Origin: Linyphia triangularis
Taxonomy: Eukaryota; Arthropoda; Arachnida; Araneae; Linyphiidae
Direction of reading: 5' to 3'
Length of the DNA stretch: 64,000 nt
Assembly: GCA_963978545.1 (NCBI GenBank)
Contig: OZ021729.1
Span: 91,542,466-91,606,465 of the forward strand
In this document: positions 45,762 through 56,407 of the stretch, piece after piece
Layout of the letters: each line of letters opens with the position of its first letter
How positions within the stretch are numbered: position 1 is the first letter of the stretch
Notes under the pieces: generated by a model
Database searches by the model: none
What the model saw: only the letters and a program-made list of their open reading frames with translations
Told to the model about the DNA's origin: nothing
Position numbers and translations under genes: made by a program

Positions 45762-45942
45762 TTGGTTGGTTGTATTCAGATTATCTGGCGCCGTCAGCAA
45801 CACGAGGGCTATAATGCCCCGAAACATTCGTCATTAGACAAGCCAACATACATTTACAAACACCCATGCCAACACGGGACTCGGAACCCGCAACGTCGCG
45901 GTCTAGAAGCTAGCACGCTAACCACTATACCGTTTGGTCGGC
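45762..45942 (-). mobile_element. SINE family A, minus-strand copy with near-perfect target duplication
   Basis: A full-length copy read on the minus strand. The flanking 14-bp repeats GGATCACTTCCTGG (45748-45761) and GGATCACTTCTTGG (45943-45956) differ at one base, so the insertion has had time to diverge slightly. The plus-strand frame 45705-45968 is the antisense reading of this SINE. Confidence 0.95.
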
Positions 45943-45969
45943 GGATCACTTCTTGGCAACTTTACTGAG

Positions 45970-46640
45970 TACTTTCTCAATTTTGAGGTTATTTAGTTAT
46001 TTCAATAATGAATTAAGAGTTTTCCGTTAATCTAAGCAAATTTATTTTTGCCACTTATACTAACTACATTGTCCCTCATTTTAATAACCATAGAATAAAA
46101 GTTCAAAATTTTAATTTCACAAACAAATTATCAATTTTTTTTTTTTTTTAATATGTTTGTTTAAACCATTATTTGAAGAATAACTCTTTCAGAACCATTA
46201 TTGCCAAATTATAATGAGACATAAATTAAGTATCAGTTACTATCACTGTGTGTTTAATTTCATGGCTTCTTTTTATAAAACAATTGCTGATAAATTAATA
46301 CAAATTTTCTCAAACCTGAATCAATTTCCTTTTATTTCATCAGTCATCATCTACCATCCAAGATAAAAAATTTAAAACGTTTTGAGCTTATACAATTTCA
46401 CTTGTTCTTTAAATTGCCATATTAAGCACAGAAATGGAATCTGTAACTGATTTCAAATGGTGGTTTAAATTTAAAAACTTTATGTATTTAGTGCTAATTT
46501 ATTGATCGACTGTTCAGTTTTTTAACATTTTCCGTACATATATGACCATTAAACTTAATTATGTCGAACAAATTACAGAGTTTAGTAACAATTTTGCCAA
46601 AAATGCAGATATCACTTCTTGCTAAACACCACACTATAAT
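45970..46640. other. A+T-rich intergenic DNA
   Basis: I see no gene or element. Confidence 0.5.
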
Positions 46641-46659
46641 TGAGGGAAATAAAGCGTTT

Positions 46660-47070
46660 GGCACAGTGGTCACAAAACCAAAATAAACTTGAAAATCAGG
46701 GAAAAGTCAGGGATTTTTTTTTTTTTTTTATTTCTTAAAAATCAGGAAAATTGCTTTCATTATTTTGGAGGTACGTTTTCCCGTTTATCCCTATTTTGAC
46801 ACCATTTAACCGTAAAATTGTGGAGGTAATAGTTAGAAATTTCATGTTACGAAATAATTTAAACTTTTCATTACCATCAAAAACTATATATAAAAAAATG
46901 GTATATTTTTTCTGGAATTCATGTTCTATTTGATCAGGGTGTCAACAACACCTAAAGAAAACCTGGAAAAATTGTGGAAATTTGAAAAAAGTTTGCTGAA
47001 AAATCAAAGAATTTTTTGAAAATCTATCTGGGAAATCAGGGGAAAAAAATTTCCCTTAATTTTGTTTCCA
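46660..47070. mobile_element. Possible hAT-like repeat with CAGGG and (TCAGGGAAAA)n texture
   Basis: CAGTGGTCACAAAACC, AAATCAGGGAAAAGTCAGGG, then GATCAGGGTGTCAACAACAC and ACCTGGAAAAATTGTGGAAA, and finally GGGAAATCAGGGGAAAA. The combination of a CAGGGTGTC/CAGTGGTC start with repeated TCAGGGAAA words is familiar from widespread hAT-type non-autonomous repeats. Boundaries and target duplication are not resolved. Confidence 0.35.
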
Positions 47071-47079
47071 ACCTGTGAG

Positions 47080-47330
47080 GTTTCAGCTATGGTGGTAGAC
47101 TGATGATCATTCTTAAAGGCAATTTCTGCAATTTAATTACACTTAAGAAATACAAGGGAAGGGAAATAAAGAGGTCACATGTATCCCGAAATGCAACGCA
47201 CCACTGTTTCCCTGAACGTGCGACCAATGTGTCCGAGAGTAAGATCTTTGTTCTTCGGAAGGGGGCTCCCGGGCTATTAATGGCAACTGGCAGCAACAAA
47301 GGGTGATTATTACTTAGGACGCCCGACTTT
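47080..47330. promoter_or_regulatory. Candidate regulatory island with SOX/TCF-like words
   Basis: Complex sequence with AAGATCTTTGTTCTTCGG and GCAACAAAGGGTGATTATTA (HMG-box-type cores CTTTGTT and AACAAAG), GGGCTATTAATGGCAACTGG (homeodomain core) and GAGGTCACATG. Opposed frames 47103-47306 and 47087-47299 are both open and mutually exclusive as genes. The call is an inference from words. Confidence 0.3.
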
Positions 47331-47339
47331 CTGGGGGAA

Positions 47340-47910
47340 ATTCAAATGCAACCCCCCCCTCTCCTTCTATTTTATTCATGCCCCCTCCTCCTTTCGAACC
47401 ATTTCTTCTCTTTCTTTTCTTCCTATTTCCAAACCTCATTGTTTGCCGCTAGTTATAATCACTGCTGGCCAAGACACTTTTTTTCCCCCCTCTCTTTCTC
47501 TTCTTTAAATAAAAAGAAGAAATGTCGACTTCCGTTGGAGAAAAGGAATGAAAGGGAGGAGGAGAGGGGGGGGGGGCAAGTGATTGGGGAAAAATGTATA
47601 AAAGATATATAATAACTAGAAATGATATTGAAGTAGTGAGGAGTGGGAGGGAGGGGGGGGGGGTTAGGATGAAATGGAACGACGGAGAAGAATAAGACTA
47701 AAAAAATGTCAGATGAGAGAAGAAATATTATTCGTAAGTTTCCTCCGACTCAAATGGCGTTCGTTATGTCTGATTTCGAAGATAGTGTTTGGTAGAGAGA
47801 TAGGGTTCGAGTGAGGCGGCTCTCTAAAAAATGCATTTCGCATCGTTTACGCGTGTGACTAGATCGAATTTATTGAAGAGGGGTCGACTTTGTTTCACCC
47901 GCTCTATAAA
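47340..47910. other. Pyrimidine-rich then purine/G-rich tract with G-quadruplex potential
   Basis: The left half is C/T-rich (CAACCCCCCCCTCTCCTTC). The right half has GGGAGGAGGAGAGGGGGGGG at 47554-47576 and GTGGGAGGGAGGGGGGGGGG at 47644-47663, the latter satisfying the four-G-run quadruplex pattern. After 47700 the sequence becomes complex and CpG-containing (ACGCGTGTGACTAGATCGAA). Confidence 0.4.
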
Positions 47911-47919
47911 CATAAAGAA

Positions 47920-48770
47920 ACCAACCCCTAAGAACAAAGTTTTTACTGTCAATCCATTACATACATTGCTAGCATTTATGAGCAATTAAAATTTAATTAA
48001 TAATTTTGAGCTCGTATATTGAGTTGTTATGGTGTTTGACCACTACGAAGAAAACATCCATTTTGTATTACCGACTAACGTTTTTGAAGCCCAAAGCCTG
48101 ATAGAATGATACCTTTGTTACTAACAAAAGGTCAAAATTTTATGATGAAACGAAGAACTAAAATATTAATATATTACTGTGTTATGATGGGGATTCATCT
48201 TAACGAGACCTAGAGGTAAATTACGCATTTGTGGAATTTGCAGTTTTAACTTTGAATGTCAAATTATCTCAGATATCTGGATTTGCAAGCTTCTCTCTAC
48301 AGTGTAACGTAGAAACTGAGAAGTATCAGGTTAATTATTCTACATTAGATACCTTTGAATAACAAATTATTATGAAATTATGATAAACTATTATTATTAC
48401 GTCCAACTTTTTGTTATTAAAAAGCTAAATAACACTAAACAGGTGCGTTAAAGTTACGTTGTATTATCCCTGACAAAATACTTGATTCATATAATTTTAA
48501 TTCCGTAATGCAAACTTTAAAAACATCTTAATGCATTTGTTTTCAACATTAATGGAATATGTAATAGATTTATTTCTAAAGGAACATATTTATTACTCTT
48601 TAATAAACTTGTATTACTATTATGTTGGATCCACAAGATTTTTCGGGAAACTATTTCTTATGCGTTTACAGGATGCGTTTTAGAAAGAGTATAATAAAAC
48701 ATTATGCACACGAGTAATTTTGCATTCATATTTCATACACAGAACCTTTCATGCAAAAATAATGCCTTTA
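47920..48770. other. A+T-rich intergenic DNA
   Basis: I see no gene or element. Confidence 0.5.
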
Positions 48771-48785
48771 TTTCAATCCAAAAAG

Positions 48786-48951
48786 GGTATAGTGGTTAGC
48801 GTGCTTGCTTCTAGACCGCGAGGTTGCGGGTTCGAGTCCAGTGTAAGGCATGGGTGTTTGTAAATATATGTTGGCTTGTCTAATGACGAATGTTTCGACG
48901 CATTATAGCCCTCGTGTTGCTGACGGCGCCAGATAATCTGAAAACAACCAA
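48786..48951 (+). mobile_element. SINE family A, slightly 5'-truncated copy with perfect target duplication
   Basis: The copy begins at GGTATAGTGGTTAGCG, lacking the first dozen bases, but keeps the A box, the B box and the whole body. A perfect 13-bp direct repeat, TCAATCCAAAAAG, flanks it at 48773-48785 and 48952-48964. The target duplication abuts the truncated start, so the truncation happened at insertion (incomplete reverse transcription), not later. Confidence 0.95.
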
Positions 48952-48969
48952 TCAATCCAAAAAGTTACA

Positions 48970-49320
48970 ATCACAAACTTTCAAATCCTGTAGTTGGTTG
49001 CGTTCGTTTGAATTCGAGAATTTGCAAACTCGCGTAATTAAAAATTATTTTTTCTATCCTGTCATTTTATGAAACGGGCAATGTTTTTCAAAGAGGAAAT
49101 TAAGATCCTTCTTTGGCATGAAAACAGATTGCATTCCCAACTACAACACAGTTACTTTGCATACAACATGCTTTTCAGTTCCGCCTTCGCTCAACATCGA
49201 TTACAATTTTTTTTCTTCCCCCGACTCGACAACATAAGACACTGGGAATTGATGGATAATGAAAAATTCTCATTAGAAGGCAGGGAGTAAAAAAAAAATC
49301 GATGCATTATTTTTTCCCCA
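48970..49320. promoter_or_regulatory. Candidate regulatory island
   Basis: GTTGCGTTCGTTTGAATTCG, CTTCTTTGGCATGAAAACAG and TTCCGCCTTCGCTCAACATC are complex words in A+T-rich surroundings. A 73-codon plus-strand frame (49069-49290) crosses it without a recognisable domain. Confidence 0.22.
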
Positions 49321-49539
49321 CTTGACTCTGGGCGCTCATTAAACTGTCAACCCTCTTCTGGTAAAGGGGGCCTCATTAGAAGTGGGAGAAGATAGATGAA
49401 AAATGATAAGCGAAGAAGCAGTTTCCTTTGTTTTTCCAATAATATTCACCCGATGAGATTATCGGAAGTTTTTCGATTTATAAAAATGCCGCGTTTTTCT
49501 CTCTCACGCTCTTTTATTTAATTCTTTTTCTTCTTTTTT

Positions 49540-49970
49540 TTCCCTGATAATGAAAAATCTTTTGTCCGATCGATGCGAGCCTCGTTTGCAAAGAGGATTA
49601 AGAATTTTCCTCAGTTCGAATAAGGGGCCTTTTGCGAAGCTTCGAAGTTAATGAATAATATTCGTCCCCCCCCCCCCACTCCTATAAAATCTGTTTCTAT
49701 CGCTCCTCTTTTTTTTTCGCTTCTTATCGATTTTGGCCAGAAGTCGCCATTTTGGCGCGCTTCTTCTCTTGTAATGAGCGGGAGTCGTTATTTTTTTCAA
49801 TTACCGATTTTAGAAAAAAAAAATATCCGCCTAATTGCTCTTACTAGAGAAAAAGCAGTCATCAAATTTAACGATGCTTTTGAAACTTCCTACTTAAGAA
49901 TATGCGACTCTGCTGTGTCTATGTATGGAAGGAGAGTAGGGAGGGGGGGGGGTGAAATATGTTCTTTATA
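49540..49970. promoter_or_regulatory. Candidate regulatory island with YY1/Pho-like site and homopolymeric C/G runs
   Basis: GCCATTTT at 49746-49753 lies in GAAGTCGCCATTTTGGCGCG, with the near-palindromic CGCCATTTTGGCG. CTTTTGTCCGATCGATGCGA and CTTCGAAGTTAATGAATAAT precede it. A C-run at 49667-49677 and a G-run at 49942-49951 bound the block. The 106-codon plus-strand frame 49651-49971 is low-complexity at both ends and has no domain. Confidence 0.28.
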
Positions 49971-50159
49971 AAACATTATACCCGGTCTTTGTATGAAGAC
50001 ATTTTTATTCATTTTCACCTACAATCTTTATTTTCATATGTTTATGCTAAGATATAAAGTCGTTGTGTAAACATTTAACTAATTTAGATTTAGGTAGTCA
50101 TTGGAGATCTTAGTTTTCCTTAAGAACCTTAGAGTGTATTATATAAAAACGCTAAACAT

Positions 50160-51240
50160 TTGGTGATAATTAGTATTCCTTGCACTCAAAAGCATAAAAT
50201 GAAGCAAAACAAAAGTTTAAATAATGAGTTGAATTATTTTGATGAATTTTTCACACCTAGGTATTTAATAATACCAAAACATAAACAAAATATTTTTTCC
50301 TTTTACATTATGTTTAGTTCTAAACAAAAATTGCAGACACGGAGATTTTTAAAATATGCCACACTCTAGGCTAGGAAACATCTAAGTGATTATCAGAAAT
50401 TGGATGAACTATTGGATCTCGCTGTTAAGGTATACATATACGCTGGACAATTCTTTTTTTTTTTTAGTTCTTGTGCCAGCGTGTCAAATTTTTGTGAGAA
50501 TTACAAGAGAAAAAAATTTAATGTATTTGCAGTAACAAAAAGTAAAAAAAATAAAATATTTATTTAATTAATTGAACTTTAATTCCCTAATTAAGGCCTA
50601 ATTGCAACGATGATAAAATAATACCTAATTAGTTTTGAAACAAATATCTCACTGGAGCTTAAAGACAAGGTATTGATACATGGACCCAAGCAAAATATAA
50701 TGCATAACTTAAATATTTTTTTAAAGTTTAACATTTAACATGAAAGGTACTAGAAAAAATAAAAAATTTCCAAAAATAAAAATATTCTAAAATACATAAA
50801 AAAAATCTATTTTTTACCTTTGTTAACAGCTAGGGCCTGTGCTCTGAAATGTTATCTAAATTATACAGTTTAAATTTTGAAAATCAGTTAATTAACTCTT
50901 TAGATATCACCGTTGGAGTACATTGACTCAACAATGAAAAGCAGTTCTCCAGAAATTGAGTTCAAAGTTTTCGACATTTTCTTTTTTCCAATATGTTTTA
51001 AACGTCGACCTGTAAGAAATTGCGTGTAATTAAAAAAGTATTTTAATTATAAGAAAGTTATTGATATCATTTTAAAGATAATGAATTGGAGAATACTTTA
51101 GAATGAAAAAACAAAAATGTCTGTTTGGGTCAATTTTTGCGATTCCCAAAGTATATGTATACCTTAATTCCAAAATACAAGTTGGTTGAAAAATTTGCTA
51201 AAGCCAGGGGAAAAGTTGACTTAAAAAGCTATCGGGAAAT
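50160..51240 (+). pseudogene. Decayed coding sequence split by a TTAA element, unidentified
   Basis: A plus-strand frame runs from 50160 to a TAG at 50367-50369. It then continues in the same frame as ARKHLSDYQKLDELLDLAV to 50426, where the TTAA-flanked element (50429-51163) is inserted. On the far side, starting at TTAA 51164, another frame reads LIPKYKLVEKFAKARGKVDL then KSYREIYFLR to a stop at about 51250. Both flanking peptides are charged and protein-like, unlike chance frames here, but a one-base frame change separates them after the insertion is removed. I do not recognise the protein. A transposon-encoded or host-derived pseudogene is likely, and the first 60 codons are less convincing. 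Confidence 0.3.
50429..51163 (-). mobile_element. TTAA-flanked MITE, GGTATACATATA family, copy 2 (inverted)
   Basis: This 735-bp copy lies opposite in direction to copy 1 and is flanked by TTAA at 50425-50428 and 51164-51167. Long stretches match copy 1 read in reverse, such as GTCAAATTTTTGTGAGAATT at 50490, GGTATTGATACATGGACCCA at 50668 and CAGAAATTGAGTTCAAAGTT near 50950. The similarity is high over the whole length, so the two copies are relatively young or are gene-converted. It interrupts a coding-like stretch. Confidence 0.88.
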
Positions 51241-51249
51241 TTATTTTCT

Positions 51250-51520
51250 ACGATAAAAGTATTTTAGAATGAAGGAAATAAATTTAAAGGTATCTAAAAT
51301 TGGAACTGTGTAAACCAGCTATCGTCTATATGTAAAGAATAAATTAATTACTTAGAAGTAGTCATCGTGGTCTAATGGCGATAGTTCTCAGATATCTTTT
51401 CAAATTCTTATTACCATTCTTGGAAATCTTATAAATTCAAATTTAAAAATATATATATACATATACACAAAAGACATGGACCCATTGAAATATTGAAAGA
51501 TTTTTTTTATACTTCTGCGA
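51250..51520. other. A+T-rich DNA with a stray A-box-like word
   Basis: GTCATCGTGGTCTAATGGCG at 51361 resembles the 5' part of a tRNA, but no B box follows. Otherwise nothing is recognised. Confidence 0.3.
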
Positions 51521-51524
51521 ATAT

Positions 51525-51675
51525 CTGACCACCTGACGGCTGTGTGGTTAGAGCTTTAAAATTGCATACCAAAGTTGACGGGTTCGAATCCTAGAATTAA
51601 GCATAGATATCTGTAAATTGTGGCCTGATTAACCGTTATTGTGTAAAAAAAATAAGTCGTTGAGCGTAAAAAGTA
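51525..51675 (+). mobile_element. SINE family B, tRNA-derived
   Basis: CCACCTGACGGCTGTGTGGT then TAGAGC gives an A-box region, and GACGGGTTCGAATCCTAG supplies a canonical B box (GGTTCGAATCC). The 3' body ends GAGCGTAAAAAGTAAACCAA. It shares start, B box and tail style with the minus-strand copy at 54621-54819 but differs from family A throughout the body. No target duplication is certain. Confidence 0.65.
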
Positions 51676-51679
51676 AACC

Positions 51680-54610
51680 AAACCAAAAATATGAAAGTAT
51701 TTTTTGAACTAATAAAATTATTTGCTATTAACGAAATATTAAAAATTCTGCATCATTCATAAATTAACTAATCCCTTTTCTTTCAATAAGGGAAAAAAAA
51801 TGCAAAGTATTCATAGAATACACGAAGGGACTCCTCATGACGTGTCTTCTGATAATACTAAAAGTCAGCATTATTTACAGATTAGTAAAAAATAGAATTA
51901 ATATAAAATCCCAGAAAGGCTTTACTAATCAAATTGCAAGACCTTCTATTAAGAATGTTTCTCAAAAGTATATTTTAAGCATTTAAATTTTATATTGCTA
52001 TTCTAGATAAAAGTAACTTCACGTAAATATTTTTTAAGTTGAATCGCAACATATTTAACTTATAGAGGACCTTGTATAACTTGTTAATTATAAAAGGGTC
52101 ATTCTTCAGAAAATTAGGAATTTGTGTAACAGGTGTTTGTTACAAGAAATGAACTAGTAAAAATAGTGTTTAGGTATAAATAACCTTAGTATAACTGTTA
52201 TAATTAATTGCAGTGCCAAATAGTGATAAAATATTTTAATTATTACTCAAATTTTACTTCCAGACAGGGGAACCGGTGCGTTACTACCACTTACTTGTAT
52301 TGTAATTCTATGAAATGGAATGGTAGATTGGTTAATTAATTTTGCTGATATTCTTTAAAATATAAATAGCCTAATATATTGCGCAACTTAAAACAATAAA
52401 TTACATAAAGTATAGGCCCTTTTTATTTTACGTTGTATATTTGATTTAAAATGAGTTGGAATTAAGCAATTTTCAAATTTAAATAAATCTGATTATATTG
52501 AAATGCTTCAAACCTGGAATTTTTTTAATTTTATTTTTTAAAGTCGTTGATTTTTGGGTTATTACTAACTTTTATTGAAGACAATTAAGAGGTAAAATAA
52601 GACGTCTCCTTAAAATATATTTTTTGCTTCGATCTTTTAAAGAGTCGAAATTTAAAATTAAGTATTTTTTATAATAGAACTGGAAAGAAATGTGTTTCGA
52701 AGCAGGTGACACACCACAATGTTATGTTCTATTCTGTTAGAAGAACCCAGAAAAAAACATAGTTAAAATGTTGTTTCCAAAAATCTTTCGAAAATCAAAA
52801 ATATGCACTAATATTTTTATATTTTGTCACTTTCTAAATTATAACTATAATATTTATAAAACATTTATCAAAGATTGATATTTATACGAATGCTTTCAGT
52901 CATTTATTGAAGAATATTTTTTTTTTTTAAATTATTACGGTCGAATTCCTGATATTTATGTAGAATGACCCAGTTATAGTATTTTGAAAATCAGGGTTGA
53001 AACTTTGTACAACTTTTAATTATATTTTAATGCTACAGGTCATTGTGTAGACATTTAAATGGTTTGTCAAAGTTTACCATTTGGGTAATTTTCTTGTTTA
53101 GTAAACTATTTTATAAGCATATTTCCTATCAAAATAAGTCGTTTGTTTAAAAAACTCCCATTTAGAATACCAGTCATTTGCAAGTCTCTCTTAGGTTGTT
53201 CCTAAAAATTCTTAATCATTTAAATAATGCTGACAGCACAAAGTTACAAAGTCTACCATAGATTGAGTCTGATATATTTGACCAACATTGATTCATACAT
53301 TGCTTAGTACTTGAAAAACTACTATAATCTTATACGTTTCAGAACTGCCATTTTCTAATCTCATCATTTTGCACATTTATTTTCTCGTTAGGTTTAGGAG
53401 GTTCTTTTGATCAAATTATTAATTTATTTCTTAACAACAATTAACATAAGAATCGTTTTTAGAGTAGAGTACATTAAAGAAGGATTAGTTTATGTAAGTA
53501 GAAATATAATATGATGTTGCATAAAAAGGTAGTTTTCTATTTTGGAGATACATGAAATTATATTTCTTAAGATGTATGTGCACACTCCAAATATCGCAAA
53601 ATAAGACAAAAAGCGATTTTAGTTTCTTTGCTTTAACATAATTTCTAGGTGGAATTTTTTCAAAATAATGATAAATTTTTAAGGTTAGTGAGTTATTCTT
53701 TTTAATTTAAGTACTATTTTATTCAGAAAATAAATTTGAAAATTTTAAACTCATAATTTTAATAGTTGTGTTTCGACACGTGGAGCTTCATTTAAACAGT
53801 GATATCTAAAGTTTGATCTAATCTTTTTGAAAAAAATATTTTAGAATTAAAATATGCATAAGCTATTAGATGTATAGATCTTCAATTAAAATTGATTGGG
53901 GGAAAAAATAAATGTTGCCATATTTTTAAAAACAAAAATTTCTAAAAAATTGTTTTGTTTTTACTTTCAAAGTTAAAAAATTCTATTAATAAACTATTCA
54001 AGAAATTCGATGGAAGGTCAAAATAGAAAGAATATTACAAACAATTTGGAACCATTATATTTTTGCCATGAGAGAAGGGGGGGGGGGGATGAAATTTTAA
54101 CAATCACTGTTCAAAATTATGCTAATTAACGAGTTAAATGTTAATTAGGTAATCTATTTTTGAGTAAAACTTAACTTTTTTATCGTAAAAATTATTAATA
54201 TTTACTTTAAAGTACAAAAAAAAATTGGATTTTTCAAATGAGAATTAAACATGGTGGACAATATACTGGATAACAAAACTGGAATGAAAGCCTTTGTAGT
54301 TCGTAACATTCATTTTTAAAAAATTCCTTCCCTCGTTTAAAAGTATCGCCATTTAGATATTAACAAATGCAAGTCTAATTTAAATAAAATACGCTATTTC
54401 AACCTCTAACAAATTATTAATAAATTATTGTGTAAAAATGTTGATCAAGATATATCTCATGCAGGAGGTTTTCACGCATTCATCATTATAAAGCAAAATG
54501 CTTCTTCATTATTAAGCAAATGAACGGTGCGAATTCAAATCACGTTCGATTATTGTATTTATGAATGACGATTTTTTTTTTATTTTATTGGGATAATATT
54601 TTATTCTTAT
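51680..54610. other. A+T-rich intergenic DNA
   Basis: No gene or element is recognised in about 2.9 kb. A G-run (GGGGGGGGGGG) lies at 54078-54088. Confidence 0.5.
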
Positions 54611-54620
54611 GATTATCTAT

Positions 54621-54819
54621 GCGGTTGGTTGGTTTTTACTCTCAATTACCTATTTTTATGCACAATAAAAGGCTAATTAAACCTTTATTCAGGGTTTCAT
54701 TCAAGGAGAGAAAGAGGATTCCGAATCCCAACAAACATCCATACTTAACAAATGATTCGAACCCTGCACCTTCGGTATGCGAAGCCAGTGCGCTAACACC
54801 ACAGTCATCAGGTGGATTA
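54621..54819 (-). mobile_element. SINE family B, minus-strand copy
   Basis: Read on the minus strand: CTAATCCACCTGATGACTGT, GGTGTTAGCGCACTGGC (A-box region), then GCAGGGTTCGAATCATTTGT (B box), a middle part with GGATGTTTGTTGGGATTCGG, and a tail with GAGAGTAAAAACCAACCAAC. The tail style (AACC) is shared with family A although the bodies differ. Both strands show open frames across it (54619-54918 plus, 54642-54866 minus), which are SINE readings. Confidence 0.65.
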
Positions 54820-54899
54820 GTCTTATTTCGAGATTTATTATTGAGTTTTTTTTTAATAAATATCAAGAGTTTTATTAGAAAAATATTTAAAACAAATTA

Positions 54900-55240
54900 C
54901 ATGACAAGTCATACGTAAATTAAAATTAGTAAATGTCCAATGAAATTGTAAGAAACTATTAAATTATTTGAAAAAATAGTGAGATATTTCCTCAATTTAA
55001 ATTCTGGATGAAAATTTAAATTTTGGGAATATTATTTTCCTTTGACGAAACTTTAATTTAGCTTACAGCTATGAATGGATACATTAAACACAAGTTGTAA
55101 AAATAGTTTGTCATAAAATACATTCTTTTGAAATTTTATCTCTACGATAAAATTTGTTGGTTATTACCCAAATATTTTTTTAATAAGATTATTTTATTTA
55201 TTACAGTTGGGCTCAATAAATTCAAAAAATGGTCTTTTCT
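54900..55240. other. A+T-rich intergenic DNA
   Basis: I see no gene or element. Confidence 0.5.
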
Positions 55241-55252
55241 AATATGGTTTGG

Positions 55253-55436
55253 CCTACCAAACGGTATAGTGGTTAGCGTGCTAGCTTCTAGAAAGCGAGG
55301 TTGTGGGTTCGAGTCCTATGTTAGGCATGGGTGTTTGTAAATGTATGTTGGCTTATCTAATGACGAATGTTTCGGCGCATTATAGCCCTCGTGTTGCTGA
55401 CGGCGCCATATAATCTGAATACAACCAACCAATCTT
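55253..55436 (+). mobile_element. SINE family A, full-length copy with target duplication
   Basis: It starts CCTACCAAACGGTATAGTGG and keeps A and B boxes, body and tail (TGAATACAACCAACCAATC). The direct repeat ATATGGTTTGG at 55242-55252 and 55437-55447, extended by a further imperfect CT(A/T), flanks it. Confidence 0.93.
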
Positions 55437-55449
55437 ATATGGTTTGGTC

Positions 55450-55835
55450 TCACACAACTGTCCCATACATAACACACAAAAAATATTTACTTATAGTTTA
55501 TATTTTATTTTTATGATGTATGCACATTTAAGTGTATGAAAATGAGAGAAATATATTTGTTTTGGTAAATATCTCATGTGGGACAAAAATATGAGCCAAA
55601 AAACTATTTTGCTTTAAACTATCGATTTAATCTCATTATTAAAATATTTAGTAATAACAAATGAGCTATCTATATTAGCTTAATAATCGGTATTATTTGG
55701 AGGTAGCTAAATTTTGAAACAGGGGCTCTTAAAATATTTACATTTAATAATTAGAATAAACATATTTTCAAATAGTCACTCTTTTAAAGTCTACCTTCTG
55801 ATTAACACTCAACCGCACATACCATTAAACAAATA
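55450..55835. other. A+T-rich intergenic DNA
   Basis: I see no gene or element. Confidence 0.5.
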
Positions 55836-55839
55836 ATTC

Positions 55840-56230
55840 CCCTTCCCTAATTACACAAACTGAATTGCGGACGACGGTATCGTAGATTAATCGCCACAAG
55901 ATTGGTCAGGATGGGAAATCATTAAAAATGACGTCGGAGGGAGAGATAACCAGACGCACGCAACCCCGTACAAGGATGATCAATTCATCAATTTGTCGCA
56001 ATGCCTAAAAATTAATGAATAAGGTTCCTGGGTTAGACGGTAATAATGAAGGGAAAAAAACATTGTTCCTGATTGGACGGGGGGGAATTCCGCTCATCTC
56101 TCATTTTTGCAAACGAGATCCGTCCAATCTTCTGAAAAACCCGCCCCCCTGGATCTGCTAATCGCCGTCTTTAAAACGGGTCATACATCAAAATTCCTGT
56201 TAAATATATATGAGACCTTGTAGAAGGGGG
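55840..56230. promoter_or_regulatory. Candidate regulatory island with GATTAATC and paired inverted CCAAT words
   Basis: This is the most GC-balanced island in the right half. GATTAATC (55885-55892) lies in TCGTAGATTAATCGCCACAA. GATTGGACGG near 56073 and CCGTCCAATC near 56121 form a 10-bp inverted repeat containing CCAAT boxes about 37 bp apart. ATGACGTCGG and TGATCAATTCATCAATTTGT add further factor-like words. No open frame of note is present. Regulatory function is inferred. Confidence 0.35.
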
Positions 56231-56407
56231 GGGGGGGGAGTCAATCGTGACATTCATCGCACCAGGAATGGGTTGGAGAGGACTTATATTCCACTTTGAT
56301 ATATATATATATATTTGTGTGTGTGAATGGTTCATAGAGAAATCAGTCTCACTGACATTCCTTAACTAGATGGTGCACTCCTATGAAGAAAGGGGAAAAA
56401 TGTATCC

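Noticed and set aside
51355..51400. tRNA-like word GTCATCGTGGTCTAATGGCG
   Set aside because: There is an A-box resemblance only. No B box or pairing 3' half follows within 80 bp.
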